A stretch of DNA of 64,000 bases from an uncultured Oscillospiraceae bacterium (GCA_949841465.1 CATKZW010000004.1:1-64000); one strand, 5' to 3'; counted from the first letter of the stretch, positions 17,475 to 27,398 are shown. The notes: generated by a model not told the origin, from the letters alone. Made by a program: numbers and translations.

Positions 17475-18353
17475 TCACCCGCGGCTCCACCGCCCCGTGG
17501 CCCCGCAGGGCAGGGCCAGCCCTGTGGCGGTGACGGGCAGCCCCAGCTCGTCGGACACGGTATGCCCGCCGAACTTCCCGCCGATAACGGTTTGCAAAAT
17601 ATAGGTGAGCACCGACGGAGCCAGCCCCGTGGTGTAGGAGTTCAAAATCACGAACAGCGGCTGGTCGGACAGAACGCCGGACACCAGCTCCACAAAGGGG
17701 TACAGGTTCTCCTCCAGCTTCCACACCTCGCCGGAGGGCCCCCTCCCATAGGACGGCGGGTCCATGATGATGGCGTCGTATTTCCGCCCCCGGCGGATCT
17801 CCCGCTCCACGAATTTGGCGCAGTCGTCCACAATCCAGCGGATGGGCCTGTCCTCCAGCCCGGAGGATTTGGCGTTGTCCCTGGCCCACTGCACCATGCC
17901 CTTTGCCGCGTCCACATGGCACACGCCCGCCCCCGCCGCCGCGCAGGCAATGGTGGCCCCGCCGGTGTAGGCGAACAGGTTGAGCACGCTGACGGGCCGT
18001 CCGGCGCGTTTGATCTGCTCCCGGGCGAAGTCCCAGTTGGCGGCCTGCTCGGGGAATACGCCGGTGTGCTTGAAGTTCATCAGCCCCACGTTAAATGTGA
18101 GGTCCCTGTAGTTCACCTGCCACCGCTGGGGGACGCTCTTGTCCGCCCACTGCCCCCCGCCGGTGCTGGACCGGGCGTACCGGGCGTCGGGCTTTTTCCA
18201 GCCCCGGTGGCTCCGGGGAGTGTTCCAGATGGCCTGGGGGTCGGGCCGCACCAGCAGCTTGTCCCCCCAGCGCTCCAGCTTTTCGCCCCGGCCGCAGTCC
18301 AGCAGCTCATAGTCCCTCCATTGATCCGCGATCCACACCCGGCGCACCCCCAT
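17475..18353 (-). CDS. Class I SAM-dependent methyltransferase (RlmI-like core)
   Basis: An RNA or protein methyltransferase of 292 residues. SAM-binding motif I is NLFAYTGGATIACAAAGAG and the catalytic-type motif is DPPSYGRG. Similarity is to the core of 23S rRNA cytosine methyltransferases (PF10672-like) without their PUA domain, so the substrate is uncertain. I chose ATG 18353; TTG 18359 is also possible. A TTGACT-17-TATAAT promoter places the transcript start only about 11 bases before the ATG and there is no Shine-Dalgarno, so initiation may be nearly leaderless. Confidence 0.85.
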   Translation of the reverse strand: MGVRRVWIADQWRDYELLDCGRGEKLERWGDKLLVRPDPQAIWNTPRSHRGWKKPDARYARSSTGGGQWADKSVPQRWQVNYRDLTFNVGLMNFKHTGVFPEQAANWDFAREQIKRAGRPVSVLNLFAYTGGATIACAAAGAGVCHVDAAKGMVQWARDNAKSSGLEDRPIRWIVDDCAKFVEREIRRGRKYDAIIMDPPSYGRGPSGEVWKLEENLYPFVELVSGVLSDQPLFVILNSYTTGLAPSVLTYILQTVIGGKFGGHTVSDELGLPVTATGLALPCGATGRWSRG

Positions 18354-18370
18354 GTACAAAGAATCAAGAT

Positions 18371-18399
18371 ATTATACAACATCGGCACAGAATAGTCAA
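18371..18399 (-). promoter_or_regulatory. Promoter of the methyltransferase-tfoX-ecf string
   Basis: TTGACT (18399-18394), a 17-bp spacer and a perfect TATAAT (18376-18371). The predicted start, near 18364, leaves about 11 bases to the ATG. Confidence 0.8.
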
Positions 18400-18424
18400 A
18401 TCTTTAGCAGAATGGAATAAAAAA

Positions 18425-18454
18425 CCGTTGGAGGGCCTTTCAGCCCTCCAACGG
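18425..18454 (-). terminator. Terminator of the pot operon
   Basis: A 12-bp stem CCGTTGGAGGGC/GCCCTCCAACGG with a 6-base loop is followed on the minus strand by TTTTTTATT, directly after potCD. Confidence 0.9.
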
Positions 18455-18463
18455 CTTGTAAAA

Positions 18464-20473
18464 TCAGGCTCCCAGCTCGATCCACAGATCGTTGTACAGC
18501 TTGCGGGTTGCCGCGGGGAGCACCGTGTACATCTCGCACCGCTCCAGCACGTGGCTGGGGGCGGCCATGATCTCGTACAGCTCGGGGTCCAGCTCCTCGC
18601 CGTACAGCTCCTCATAGTAGGCGGGGTACGCTTCCAGCGCCTGGGTGTTGGGGGAGGCGTAGCCGATATAGTCCATGTTGGCCAGATTGGCGTCGGTGGA
18701 GGCCATGAAGTTGATCCACTTCATGGCGTCGTCATAGTGGGGGGCGTCCTTGAGCACGCACATGGCGTCCACAAACCAGTTGGCCCCCTCCTTGGGGATG
18801 ACGTAGCGCAGGTCCACGCCGTCCGCCTGGTTTTCCAGCATGGACAGGTAGTCCCCGGCGTAGTAGGAGGCGACGGCGGCGTTGCCGCCCTCCATCTTTT
18901 GGAACACCTGGTCCATCACCTTGCCCTGGAATACGCCCCGGCGGCTGGCGTCGGCGATGAGGTCAAAGGCCGCCCGAATTTCCGCCTCGTCGGTGGTGTT
19001 CACCGAATAGCCCAGGTGGATCAGGGCCGCGCCCAGCGCGTCCCGGGAGTTGTTGATGAGCAGCACCTGCCCGGCGTATTCCTCGTCGTACAGCGCGCCC
19101 CAGCTGTCCAGCTCCCCGTCCACCATAGCGGCGTTGTAGATGAGCCCCAGGGTGCCCCAGGCGTAGGGGACGGTGTATTTGTTCGACTGGTCGTAGGGCA
19201 GGTTGCGGAAGCGCTGGTCAATGAGCTCGAAGTTGGGGATTTGGCTGTAGTCCAGCTCCTCCAGCATGCCCTCCTCGATGAGCTGGGAGATCATGTAGTC
19301 GGAGGGGACGATCACGTCATAGTCCGCGCCGCCGCTCTTCAGCAGGGAGTACAGCGCCTCGTTGCTCTCGGCGGTCTGGTAGTTCACCCGGATGCCGGTC
19401 ATGTCCTCGAACTGGGTGATGAGGCTCTCGTCGATATACTCGCCCCAGGAGCACACGTTGACCACCGGCTGGGAGGCGGTGGCTCCGGTGAGCAGGACAA
19501 CGACGACGATAAACGCGCAGGCCATAGCTCCGGTCAGGCCCCGGCGGACCCAGTTGAAGGAGGGCTGGGAAAAGCGCATGGACAGCTTTTCAAAGAAGGA
19601 AGGCTCCCGAATTTCCTGGCTGGCGGCCCGGCGCTCCTGGCGCACCTCCCGGACGTTGTTGGCCACCAGCAGCACCAGCACCGACAAAAACAGCAGGGTG
19701 GACACCGCGTTGACCTCCGGAGTGATGCGCTTTTTGGTCATGCTGTAGATGCGCATGGCCAGGGTGGAGGTGGACGACCCGGCGGTAAAGTAGGAGATGA
19801 CGAAATCGTCGATGGACATGGTGAAGGCGATGAGCGCCCCGGACACAATGCCCGGCTTGATCTCCGGCAGAATCACCTTCCAGAACGCCTGCATCCAGGT
19901 GCAGCCCAGGTCCTGGGCGGCGTCCACCAGGTTCTTGTCCATCTGCCGCAGTTTGGGGGCCACGTTGAGGATTACATAGGGGATATTGAAGGCGATGTGG
20001 GCCAGCAGCATGGTGCCAAAGCCCAGCACCAGCCGCTCGGGCAGCTCTATCGCGCTCTGCACGCCGTTGAACCATCTGGCAAAGCTCCCCCAGCCCTGGA
20101 AGAAGGCCACGAAGAACAGGCACAGGGACACGCCGGTGACGATGTCCGCGTTCATCATGGGGATGTCGTTGACCACCAGCAGGGCGTCCCGCTTGCGTTT
20201 GCCCAGGGAGTACAGGCCGATGGCGGCGAATGTGCCCGCCACGGTGGAGATGGCCGTGGCCAGCAGGGACACCAAAAGGGTGGTGTACAGGCTCTCCATA
20301 ATCAGACGGTTTTGGAACAGGGAGACGTACCAGTCCAGGGAGAAGCCCTGCCAGACCGCGCTGGATTCCCCAGCGTTAAAGGAAAAGATAATGAGCAGGA
20401 ATATGGGCAGGTACAGGAACAGGAAGGTCAGGCCGATAAATAGGCGGCTTCCGATGCGGTTCTTGCGTTTCAT
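18464..20473 (-). CDS. potCD: PotC-PotD fusion: polyamine ABC permease joined to substrate-binding protein
   Basis: One 669-residue protein. Residues 1-270 are a PotC-type permease with six hydrophobic segments and the EAA-like loop (DAAQDLGCTWMQAFWKVILP). A linker and a further membrane segment (about 310-330, GAMACAFIVVVVLL) lead to a PotD/PotF-type solute-binding domain (NVCSWGEYIDESLITQFEDMTGI to the end). The binding domain is thus tethered to the permease on the outside, replacing a lipoprotein. The open frame is continuous with no sign of a frameshift. The substrate is presumably spermidine or putrescine. Confidence 0.93.
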   Translation of the reverse strand: MKRKNRIGSRLFIGLTFLFLYLPIFLLIIFSFNAGESSAVWQGFSLDWYVSLFQNRLIMESLYTTLLVSLLATAISTVAGTFAAIGLYSLGKRKRDALLVVNDIPMMNADIVTGVSLCLFFVAFFQGWGSFARWFNGVQSAIELPERLVLGFGTMLLAHIAFNIPYVILNVAPKLRQMDKNLVDAAQDLGCTWMQAFWKVILPEIKPGIVSGALIAFTMSIDDFVISYFTAGSSTSTLAMRIYSMTKKRITPEVNAVSTLLFLSVLVLLVANNVREVRQERRAASQEIREPSFFEKLSMRFSQPSFNWVRRGLTGAMACAFIVVVVLLTGATASQPVVNVCSWGEYIDESLITQFEDMTGIRVNYQTAESNEALYSLLKSGGADYDVIVPSDYMISQLIEEGMLEELDYSQIPNFELIDQRFRNLPYDQSNKYTVPYAWGTLGLIYNAAMVDGELDSWGALYDEEYAGQVLLINNSRDALGAALIHLGYSVNTTDEAEIRAAFDLIADASRRGVFQGKVMDQVFQKMEGGNAAVASYYAGDYLSMLENQADGVDLRYVIPKEGANWFVDAMCVLKDAPHYDDAMKWINFMASTDANLANMDYIGYASPNTQALEAYPAYYEELYGEELDPELYEIMAAPSHVLERCEMYTVLPAATRKLYNDLWIELGA

Positions 20474-20538
20474 GTTTCCACCCCCTTATCGTGGCCGTGC
20501 GGTGACGTGGGATGATGGATACCTGCCGAAGCGGGCCA

Positions 20539-20578
20539 AAAGTTCTTTTTGCTTCCTTTTTCTTTTAAGAAAGAATAA
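20539..20578. repeat. A/T-rich hairpin element, copy 3
   Basis: AAAAGTTCTTTTTGCTTCC followed by TTTTTCTTTT and a partly complementary purine tract lies between potB and potCD. It shares its sequence core with the elements at 13902 and 14113. Confidence 0.6.
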
Positions 20579-20579
20579 G

Positions 20580-21524
20580 TCATAGCATCACCGCCTGTTC
20601 TTCACCCTCGCCGAAGTGGTTCATGACCACCATGCACACCACCACGATCACCATCATCACCATGGAGATGGCCGCCCCCAGGTGTGGGTCGTAGGCGCCG
20701 CCCAGGAACTGGGCCTCAATCAGGTCGCCCAGCATCATCTGGGTGCCGCCGCCCAGCAGCTGGGAGATGGCGAAGGTGGACACCGCGGGGACAAACACCA
20801 TGGTCACTCCGGACAGAATGCCCGGCAGGGACAGCGGGAAAATCACCTTGGAGAACACCCGCGCGCCGTCCGCCCCCAGGTCCCGGGCGGCCTCCACCAG
20901 GGAGCCGTCCAGCTTGACGATGACGGAGTAGATGGGCAGGATCATGAAGGGCAGGTAGTTGTATACCATGCCCAGCACCACCGCGCCGGGGGTGCCGATA
21001 AGCTGAAAGTATCGGATAGGGTGATATACGGTTGGGATGAACTTTTCAGGGTCCTCGGCGAAACGGATGGCAATGCTGTTGCATAGGTCGGTGAACCAAG
21101 CGCCGATGCTGTTATGAAGGTCGATCACCCCGATGTTCTGGAACAGCTGGTTGAGCAGGCCGTTGTTCTCCAGGATGGACATCCAGGAGTAGGTGCGCAG
21201 CAGGAAGTTCATCCACATGGGCAGCATGATCAGGGCCATGGCCACGCGCTGGAACCGGGGGCCCTCCTTGGCCATCCAGTAGGACACCGGGTAGCCGATG
21301 AGCAGGCACACCAGCGTGGCCAGCAGCGCCAGCCAGAAGGAGCGCAGGAACACGGACAGGTAGACGCCCATGCCCGTGAAGTTTTCCACCGTGGCGTAGG
21401 CAGCGTTTGTGATCGGGTCGGTGACGGTAAAGGCGTATACCGCCATAATCACGATGGGGATGACCACAAACAGGGCCATCCAGACCACATAGGGAAAGGC
21501 AAACCAGGCGCGCTTAGTCCTCAT
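20580..21524 (-). CDS. potB: Spermidine/putrescine ABC transporter permease PotB
   Basis: A 314-residue inner-membrane permease with six predicted membrane segments, beginning [24 protein letters not shown]. The EAA loop reads [25 protein letters not shown]. The ATG at 21524 overlaps the potA end by 11 bases and has AGGAGG upstream, so the longer open frame to 21575 is not used. It partners with the PotC half of PotCD. Confidence 0.94.
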   Translation of the reverse strand: MRTKRAWFAFPYVVWMALFVVIPIVIMAVYAFTVTDPITNAAYATVENFTGMGVYLSVFLRSFWLALLATLVCLLIGYPVSYWMAKEGPRFQRVAMALIMLPMWMNFLLRTYSWMSILENNGLLNQLFQNIGVIDLHNSIGAWFTDLCNSIAIRFAEDPEKFIPTVYHPIRYFQLIGTPGAVVLGMVYNYLPFMILPIYSVIVKLDGSLVEAARDLGADGARVFSKVIFPLSLPGILSGVTMVFVPAVSTFAISQLLGGGTQMMLGDLIEAQFLGGAYDPHLGAAISMVMMVIVVVCMVVMNHFGEGEEQAVML

Positions 21525-22695
21525 AGCCGCCCTCCTGGGAGTCACGCTCCTCTCCATCCTCGGGCTCAGGCACATCCAGCTCCTCGTACTCCTCGGAATA
21601 GGAGGAGTAGTCCCCGAACATGCCGGAATACTGGCTCTTCTTCATGACGTGGATGCCGTCCGGGTCGATCTTGATGCCGATGCGGCTGTCCACCGGGCAG
21701 TAGTCGGTGGTCTGGATCAGCCACTTGAAGCCGTAGAAGTCCACGATGGTGTCGTAGTGCACCCCCTTGAAGGTGACGGAGGTGACGGTGCCCCGGAGCT
21801 GCCCTGCGGCCTCGTCCACGATGTCCACGTCCTCGGGGCGGATGACTACGTCCACCGGCTCGTCCTTGGCAAAGCCCTTGTCCAGGCACTGGAATTTCCG
21901 GTTGAAGATTTCCACCACCCCGTCGGCCCGCATGATGCCGTCGATGATGTTGGACTCGCCGATGAAGTCCGCCACAAAGGCGTTTTTCGGCTCATTGTAA
22001 ATGTCCTCGGGGGCGCCGATCTGCTGGATGCGCCCGCCGTCCATCACCACCACGGTGTCGGACATGGCCAGCGCCTCCTCCTGGTCGTGGGTCACATAGA
22101 TGAAGGTGATCTCCATCTCCTGCTGAATCCGCTTCAGCTCATTCTGCATATCCTTGCGCAGGCGCATGTCCAGCGCGCCCAGCGGCTCGTCCAGCAGCAG
22201 CACCCTGGGCCGGTTCACCAGGGCCCTGGCGATGGCCACCCGCTGCTGCTGCCCGCCGGACAGGGCGGACACCGGGCGCTTCTCAAAGCCCTTCAGGTTG
22301 ACGACCTCCAGCATCTCCATCACCCGCTCGTGGATCTCCCGCTCCGGGAGCTTCACCTTCCGGCCCGATCCATCCGCTTTGGGGATGCGCAGGCCGAAGG
22401 CCACGTTCTCAAACACGTTGAGGTGCGGGAACAGCGCGTACCGCTGGAACACCGTGTTTACCGTCCGCAGATGGGGCGGGACATCATTGATCCTCACGCC
22501 GTCAAACAAAACGTCCCCGGCGGTCGGCGACAGAAACCCGCCTATGATCCTAAGCGTGGTTGTCTTGCCGCACCCGCTGGGGCCCAGCAGCGTGAGGAAT
22601 TCCTTATCGTTGATATACAGATTGATGTGGTCGAGCACGACCTCGTCGCCGTAGGACATCACACAGTCCCGCAGGCGGATCAGCTCCTTGGACAT
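21514..22695 (-). CDS. potA: Spermidine/putrescine ABC transporter ATPase PotA
   Basis: A 393-residue ATPase with Walker [10 protein letters not shown], signature LSGGQQQR, Walker B VLLLDEP and a C-terminal TOBE regulatory domain (about 265-360). The acidic C-terminal tail, rich in Glu and Asp, is unusual. It is the first gene of potA-potB-potCD, after a leader of about 360 bases that contains two copies of a 134-bp repeat. Confidence 0.95.
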   Translation of the reverse strand: MSKELIRLRDCVMSYGDEVVLDHINLYINDKEFLTLLGPSGCGKTTTLRIIGGFLSPTAGDVLFDGVRINDVPPHLRTVNTVFQRYALFPHLNVFENVAFGLRIPKADGSGRKVKLPEREIHERVMEMLEVVNLKGFEKRPVSALSGGQQQRVAIARALVNRPRVLLLDEPLGALDMRLRKDMQNELKRIQQEMEITFIYVTHDQEEALAMSDTVVVMDGGRIQQIGAPEDIYNEPKNAFVADFIGESNIIDGIMRADGVVEIFNRKFQCLDKGFAKDEPVDVVIRPEDVDIVDEAAGQLRGTVTSVTFKGVHYDTIVDFYGFKWLIQTTDYCPVDSRIGIKIDPDGIHVMKKSQYSGMFGDYSSYSEEYEELDVPEPEDGEERDSQEGGYED

Positions 22696-22762
22696 TTATC
22701 CTCCCCCATTTCTAATGATGAGTGTTTTGTCAGCTCCCTCTTTTTATTCCCTGAGATGCGCT

Positions 22763-23039
22763 CGCGCTTCTTGTCACGCTGCGCAAACGGCTGACCGCTC
22801 GGTCGTTTTCACTCCGACTCGGCCTGGTCTGCGGGGCGCTATGCGCCCCTATGCTCGGCCTCGCTTCGCTCCAAACTCCCTCGCAGCCGTCTGCTCCGCG
22901 CTTCTTGTCACGCTGCGCAAACGGCTGACCGCTCGGTCGTTTTCACTCCGACTCGGCCTGGTCTGCGGGGCGCTATGCGCCCCTGCGCCCGGCCTCGCTT
23001 CGCTCCAAACTCCCTCGCAGCCGTCTGCTCCGCGCTTCT
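22763..23039 (-). repeat. Tandem 134-bp structured repeat in the pot leader
   Basis: Two copies (22763-22896 and 22897-23030) differ at only three positions, and a third begins at 23031 and breaks off after nine bases. In the sense of the pot transcript each unit starts GAAGCGCGGAGCAG, has a closing helix ACGGCTG/CAGCCGT, a central hairpin GGGGCGC-ATA-GCGCCCC, the motif GAGTCGGAGTGAA, a GACCG/CGGTC hairpin and ends GCGTGACAA. A related unit of 135 bp lies upstream of lysC (50083-50217). Confidence 0.9.
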
Positions 23040-23064
23040 CAGGTTTTCACGGATAGCGAGATAC

Positions 23065-23093
23065 ACTATAGCGGGTTGCCCCCCTTTTGTCAA
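23065..23093 (-). promoter_or_regulatory. Promoter of the pot operon
   Basis: TTGACA (23093-23088), a 17-bp spacer and TATAGT (23070-23065) on the minus strand. The predicted transcript start near 23058 places the whole tandem repeat within the potA 5' leader. Confidence 0.85.
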
Positions 23094-23206
23094 TCATTTT
23101 GGGGGAAATTTATCAAAAAATGGGGTAGTTATTTTCTGGTAGCATTTGGGCGGGCGCTGTGTTAGAATCTGTAGAGTAACGATTTTGAAGAGGTGGAGAA
23201 GGACCT

Positions 23207-23992
23207 GTGAAAATTGCTTATTTGGGTATCGATCTGTTAAAACCGGCGCTGGACGCTCTGCTTCGGGAGGGGTGCGACGTGCTGAAGCTGTTCACCTGTC
23301 CCACGGACAATGTCACCGAGTTCAACATCGCTGTCATCCGCACGGCGGAGGAGCGGGGAATCCCGTATACGCTGAGCCGCGTGACAGCGGCTGATTTGGA
23401 GGAGCTTGCGGCGCGGGGCTGCGAGCTGCTGGTATGCGCGGGGTACTACTACCGCGCCCCTGTCGCCAGCGCCTTCCCCATGGTGAATTTCCACCCTACC
23501 CCCCTGCCCGTCGGCCGGGGGTCCTGGCCCATGCCCCGGCTCATTCTGGAGGGGGCGGCGTTCGGCGGGGTCACTGCCCACAAGATGGCGGCGGACTTTG
23601 ACACCGGGGAGATCCTGCTTCAGGAGCGTTTTCCCCTGGACGGGCGGGAGGATCACCAAACCTACATGGAGAAGGTGTACGAAAAAGTGCCCGGCATGGT
23701 CCGTGAGCTGGTGAACCGCCTGCCCCAGGTGCTGGCAGACGCCCGGCCCCAGGGGGCGGGGGAGTATTGGCCCCTGCCAACCGAGGCGGACTGGACGGTG
23801 ACGCCGGACATGGACGCCGCCCAGGTGGACCGGATTCTCCGGGCGTTTTACGGCTACGAGTGCGTGTACCGGGACGGGGAACAGAAAACAGAGCTGATCG
23901 GGGGCCGCGTCGTCCCCGGGGACCCGGCGGGGCGGCCCTTCCCCGTGCGGGGCGGGTATCTCACAGCGGATCGGATCAGAACGCTTTCATAG
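23207..23992 (+). CDS. Formyltransferase family protein (Fmt/PurN-like fold)
   Basis: A 261-residue protein. The formyl-transferase core shows NFHPTPLPVGRG (asparagine and histidine of the active site) and GGVTAHKMAADFDTGEIL with the conserved aspartate. This is the 10-formyl-THF-dependent fold of methionyl-tRNA and sugar formyltransferases. It lacks a full Fmt C-terminal domain, so fmt itself is unlikely, and the true acceptor is not evident. Monocistronic: a terminator follows at once. The AGGTGG-type ribosome site supports the ATG. Confidence 0.8.
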   Translation: MKIAYLGIDLLKPALDALLREGCDVLKLFTCPTDNVTEFNIAVIRTAEERGIPYTLSRVTAADLEELAARGCELLVCAGYYYRAPVASAFPMVNFHPTPLPVGRGSWPMPRLILEGAAFGGVTAHKMAADFDTGEILLQERFPLDGREDHQTYMEKVYEKVPGMVRELVNRLPQVLADARPQGAGEYWPLPTEADWTVTPDMDAAQVDRILRAFYGYECVYRDGEQKTELIGGRVVPGDPAGRPFPVRGGYLTADRIRTLS

Positions 23993-24003
23993 ACAGCATA
24001 AGA

Positions 24004-24027
24004 GCCCCGCGCCCTTCGGCGCGGGGC
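24004..24027. terminator. Terminator between convergent genes
   Basis: A 10-bp GCCCCGCGCC/GGCGCGGGGC stem with a CTTC tetraloop, followed by TTGGCTTATTTG on the plus strand. It sits between the formyltransferase and the convergent DUF2161 gene. Confidence 0.8.
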
Positions 24028-24064
24028 TTGGCTTATTTGACAGCGGGGCAGCCGGACGGCCCGG

Positions 24065-24760
24065 TCATGGGACATCGGAATACAAATCCAGGGCCTCCAG
24101 CCCCTTTTGATTCACCCGGTAGAGGTACTTCCGCCCGTCCGGGCCGGGTTCCCGGTCAAACCACCCCAGCACGTTGCGCCCCAGGATGGAGGCGGCGTTG
24201 TCCGGGCCGCCCAGCCGCCTCACGTCCTCCACCCGTGCGGGGCCGGTCTCGCGGAGGATCCGGGCGGTGCGCAGGGCCTGCTCCTTGTAAGCTGTCAGGA
24301 TCTTTTTCCGGGTCACGCCCCCTGTGTTGGCGCTTCCGGTGCGGCTCTCGTGCTCCCGAATCACGGCCAGGCGGCGCTTTTTGTCCCGCCGGGGGGCGGA
24401 CGCCTCCTTGGGATGGACCGCAACGTCGATCTGCGGCGTGCCGTTCTGAGTAAAGCCCACAAAGATCAGCCCCAGCTCCAGCCGCCGGCACAGGGACTGC
24501 ATCTCCCGCATGTGGGGGGCCATGTAGCCTCGCTTGGGCAGGGGCACCGCCACGTACACGCCGTCGGCCACCCGCTGGCGGTCCAGGGCCTGGTACAGCA
24601 GCTCCAGGGTGAAGCCCCGCTTCAGCTCCACCACGATGAGCTCACCGTCCCGCAGGGCGGTGACGTCGCAGTCCTTCACCTCGCCCTTCACCTCATAGCC
24701 CAGGCCCTCCAGATAGTCGCGCACCGGGCCGTACAGGTCCCGCTCCAGCAGCTTGTCCAT
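24065..24760 (-). CDS. DUF2161 family PD-(D/E)XK nuclease-like protein
   Basis: A 231-residue protein. The N-terminal part has the spacing of a PD-(D/E)XK fold, with DCDVTAL followed by ELIVVELKRG, as in DUF2161 (putative PD-(D/E)XK phosphodiesterase). The C-terminal half (residues about 140-231) resembles a winged-helix domain. Its biological role is unknown. It stands alone, convergent with the formyltransferase. Confidence 0.75.
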   Translation of the reverse strand: MDKLLERDLYGPVRDYLEGLGYEVKGEVKDCDVTALRDGELIVVELKRGFTLELLYQALDRQRVADGVYVAVPLPKRGYMAPHMREMQSLCRRLELGLIFVGFTQNGTPQIDVAVHPKEASAPRRDKKRRLAVIREHESRTGSANTGGVTRKKILTAYKEQALRTARILRETGPARVEDVRRLGGPDNAASILGRNVLGWFDREPGPDGRKYLYRVNQKGLEALDLYSDVP

Positions 24761-24818
24761 GATTTCGCCTCCCCATTTCCGTCATTATAATCCTTTTTTC
24801 GGAAATGGCAAGAGGGAA

Positions 24819-26216
24819 TCAGCCCGCCAGGGCGGGGACGAACACCGTGCTCCCCAGCTCCTTGAGGCCGAATACGTACACCGGCTGGCGGAAGCCCTTG
24901 CTGTCGATGCGGTATTGCAGCTCACAGGAGGTAACATGGATATCCTCCGGGGCGTAGTATTCAAACATATCCGCCGCGGAGAACCGACCCGCCCGCAGGC
25001 GCTCATAGGCCGCCCGCTCCGAGATGACGGCGGCCTCGCTGTGGAGGGTGCTGGCGGTCAGGGCATTGTCCACCTCGTAAAGGACACCGCCCTTCGCCAC
25101 CTCGCAGACCAGTTCGCCGTCGATGAGGATATCGCCTTCCACCACGCGTCCGGCGCGGAAAACATACCTGCCTCTGCCCTCGTCGATGAACTCCGCCGTG
25201 CCGGGCACGTCGATGCCCAGCTCTTCCAGGGCGGCACGGAGCTCTGGCTCTGTGGCCGTCCCCTTTTCCGACCCGTAGCGCAGGTCGGGGTGCACCCGGT
25301 AGTCGGAGTAGCGGTAGGAGCGGTCGTTGTAGTCCACGATGATGCAGAAGGTGCTGTGGTCGGAATAGTAGGCGGTGTTGTCGTAATATTCGGTGTCGAA
25401 ATACACGCCCTCAATATCTACACCCCGCCGTTTGGCGAAGGCCAGGGCAAACTCATCGCAGGACTCCTTGGTGAAGGGCTCCGCCCAGTAGACCCCGGAG
25501 GGTCCCGGCTGGTCGGACAGCTCACATTCCAGCACCCAGGCTGTGCCGCGGGTGTCGGCGGCAAAGGCGGAGGCGTCGGCCAGGTTGCCGTAGGGCTGGA
25601 GCTGGTAGGTGATGAACACCCCCGCCAGCACGGCGGCGGACAGCGCCGGCAGGGCTGCGCAGGCCCCGGCCCGCTTCCACCGCTTTTCCTTTAGGCAGAC
25701 CACCAGCATGCACAGGCAGTACCCCAGCATGGCGCCCAGGGTGTTGCAGAACAGGTCGTCCACGTCGGCGGAGCCCCGCTGGAGGATGTACTGGAGCGTC
25801 TCGATGGCAAGCGAGCCGCCCGCCCCCGCTGCCAGCGTCCAATACCACTTCCGGAAGGGCCGCACCGTCAGGGGGAGCAGCACGCCCAGCGGCACAAACA
25901 TGCCAATGTTCAGCAGGGGGTTCAGCCAAACCTGGAGGGTGAAGGCGTTCCACGCCTCCCCAAAAGCCCGGAACAGGTGGGTCTGGACCCAGGAAACCCC
26001 GGTGGTGCGGTGGAGCAGGGTGACGGCCGCCAGCCCGCCCAGATAGCAGAACAGCAAAACGATGGCCGTTCCCTGGAGGAGGGGAAAGGGCGCGCCCTCG
26101 CGGCGCCGCTTCCGCCACAGCGGGATGAGGACGATCTCCCCCATCAGCGCCCCCACCAGCGCGGGCGCGACGGCCTCCTTAAATATATAATAAAGCAGTG
26201 AAATAAAGCTGTGCAT
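24819..26216 (-). CDS. VanZ family membrane protein with extracellular C-terminal domain
   Basis: A 465-residue protein. Residues about 10-190 are a VanZ-like domain with several membrane segments (NPLLNIGMFVPLGVLLPL, ETLQYILQRGSADVDDLFCNTLGAMLGY). A further membrane segment near 200 precedes a roughly 260-residue domain, probably outside the cell, that I do not recognise. The ATG at 26216 has AGGAGG upstream. It lies just downstream of a VanRS-like pair in the same direction. VanZ proteins can lower glycopeptide susceptibility, but no vanHAX genes are present. Confidence 0.8.
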   Translation of the reverse strand: MHSFISLLYYIFKEAVAPALVGALMGEIVLIPLWRKRRREGAPFPLLQGTAIVLLFCYLGGLAAVTLLHRTTGVSWVQTHLFRAFGEAWNAFTLQVWLNPLLNIGMFVPLGVLLPLTVRPFRKWYWTLAAGAGGSLAIETLQYILQRGSADVDDLFCNTLGAMLGYCLCMLVVCLKEKRWKRAGACAALPALSAAVLAGVFITYQLQPYGNLADASAFAADTRGTAWVLECELSDQPGPSGVYWAEPFTKESCDEFALAFAKRRGVDIEGVYFDTEYYDNTAYYSDHSTFCIIVDYNDRSYRYSDYRVHPDLRYGSEKGTATEPELRAALEELGIDVPGTAEFIDEGRGRYVFRAGRVVEGDILIDGELVCEVAKGGVLYEVDNALTASTLHSEAAVISERAAYERLRAGRFSAADMFEYYAPEDIHVTSCELQYRIDSKGFRQPVYVFGLKELGSTVFVPALAG

Positions 26217-26309
26217 GGGTGGTTCCTCCTCTTTTGCGGCTGCCCCAATCATACCAAAAAGGGGCGCAGGATATCCTGGAGAATTCCTCACAAAGATCTT
26301 ACAATTTTC

Positions 26310-27398
26310 TTACGATTGCGGGAGGATCACAGTAAAGGAGGTCACCCCATCGGCGCTTTGGGCGGAGATGGCCCCGCCGTGGAGCTCCACGATCTCCTTG
26401 GCTATGGCCAAGCCAAGGCCCGCGCCGCCCGTCCGGGTGGCGCGGGAGGCGTCCAGCCGGAAGAACTGCTCAAAGATGCGCCCCAGCTTTTCCTCCGGTA
26501 TGGTGACGCCGGTATTGGTAAAGGTGAGGATGATGCCCGTTTCCTCCACAGCGGCGGAAATCCGCACCTGGGTGCCCGCTGTGCTGTAGTGGCAGGCGTT
26601 GCGGAGAAGGTTGTCGAACACCCTGGCCAGCTTGTCCGGGTCGCAGGCGTATTCCAGCGCCGGGGGCAGGTCCAGGGTACAGGTGAGGCCCTTTTCCGCC
26701 AGCTGGGGCCCGAACTCGCCGGCCACCTGCTGGAGCATCCGAACCAGGTCCACGGGCCGCTTTTCCAGCTCCAGGTGGGTAAGATTGAACCGGGTGATGT
26801 CGAAGAATTCGCAGATCAGCTCCTCCAGCCGCTCCGCCTTGTCCAGGGCTACGCCGGTGTACCGGGCCCGGGACTGGGGGGACAGGTCTGGCTCGTCCCG
26901 TAGCAGGGTGAGGTAGCCGATGACGCTGGTCAGCGGCGTTTTCAGGTCGTGGGCCAGGTAAACGATCAGGTCGTTTTTTCGCTGTTCCGCCTCCTTTGCC
27001 GTCACGGCGTCCCGGAGGGCTCGCTCCCGGATCAGGTTGAGCTGGCCCTCCACCTGGTCCATCTCGGCGGGCAGGACAATGGGCGCCTCGCCGGGATGGG
27101 CCAGCTCCGCGGCGGCGCTGACCAGTGCGTCCAGATACCGCAGGGGCCGGGAGATAAACCGGTAGCTGATGACGGTCCAGCCCAGCAGGGTCAGGATGGC
27201 GTCCAGCGCCACCACGTTCCGGTGGGCCCAGTGGACGAGGGGGTACAGCGGTTCCCCGCCGCCCCAGGACTTGAGCCCCACAAGATAGTACGACAGCACG
27301 GCCAGCCCCGCCACGCCCACCGCCCAGGCCAGCAGCGCCAGGATATACTGAAGCCACAATTGACGGGATATCCGCTGATTGAAGTTATTCAATGGCAT
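26310..27398 (-). CDS. VanS-like sensor histidine kinase
   Basis: A 362-residue membrane kinase with two membrane segments (about 16-40 and 62-80), a HAMP-like linker, the H-box [18 protein letters not shown]-box [10 protein letters not shown] and G-box [14 protein letters not shown]. The start at 27398 overlaps the response-regulator stop by 14 bases, showing coupling; the long upstream open frame is a shadow of the regulator. The sensor loop is short, as in VanS-type kinases. The signal is unknown. Confidence 0.88.
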   Translation of the reverse strand: MPLNNFNQRISRQLWLQYILALLAWAVGVAGLAVLSYYLVGLKSWGGGEPLYPLVHWAHRNVVALDAILTLLGWTVISYRFISRPLRYLDALVSAAAELAHPGEAPIVLPAEMDQVEGQLNLIRERALRDAVTAKEAEQRKNDLIVYLAHDLKTPLTSVIGYLTLLRDEPDLSPQSRARYTGVALDKAERLEELICEFFDITRFNLTHLELEKRPVDLVRMLQQVAGEFGPQLAEKGLTCTLDLPPALEYACDPDKLARVFDNLLRNACHYSTAGTQVRISAAVEETGIILTFTNTGVTIPEEKLGRIFEQFFRLDASRATRTGGAGLGLAIAKEIVELHGGAISAQSADGVTSFTVILPQS

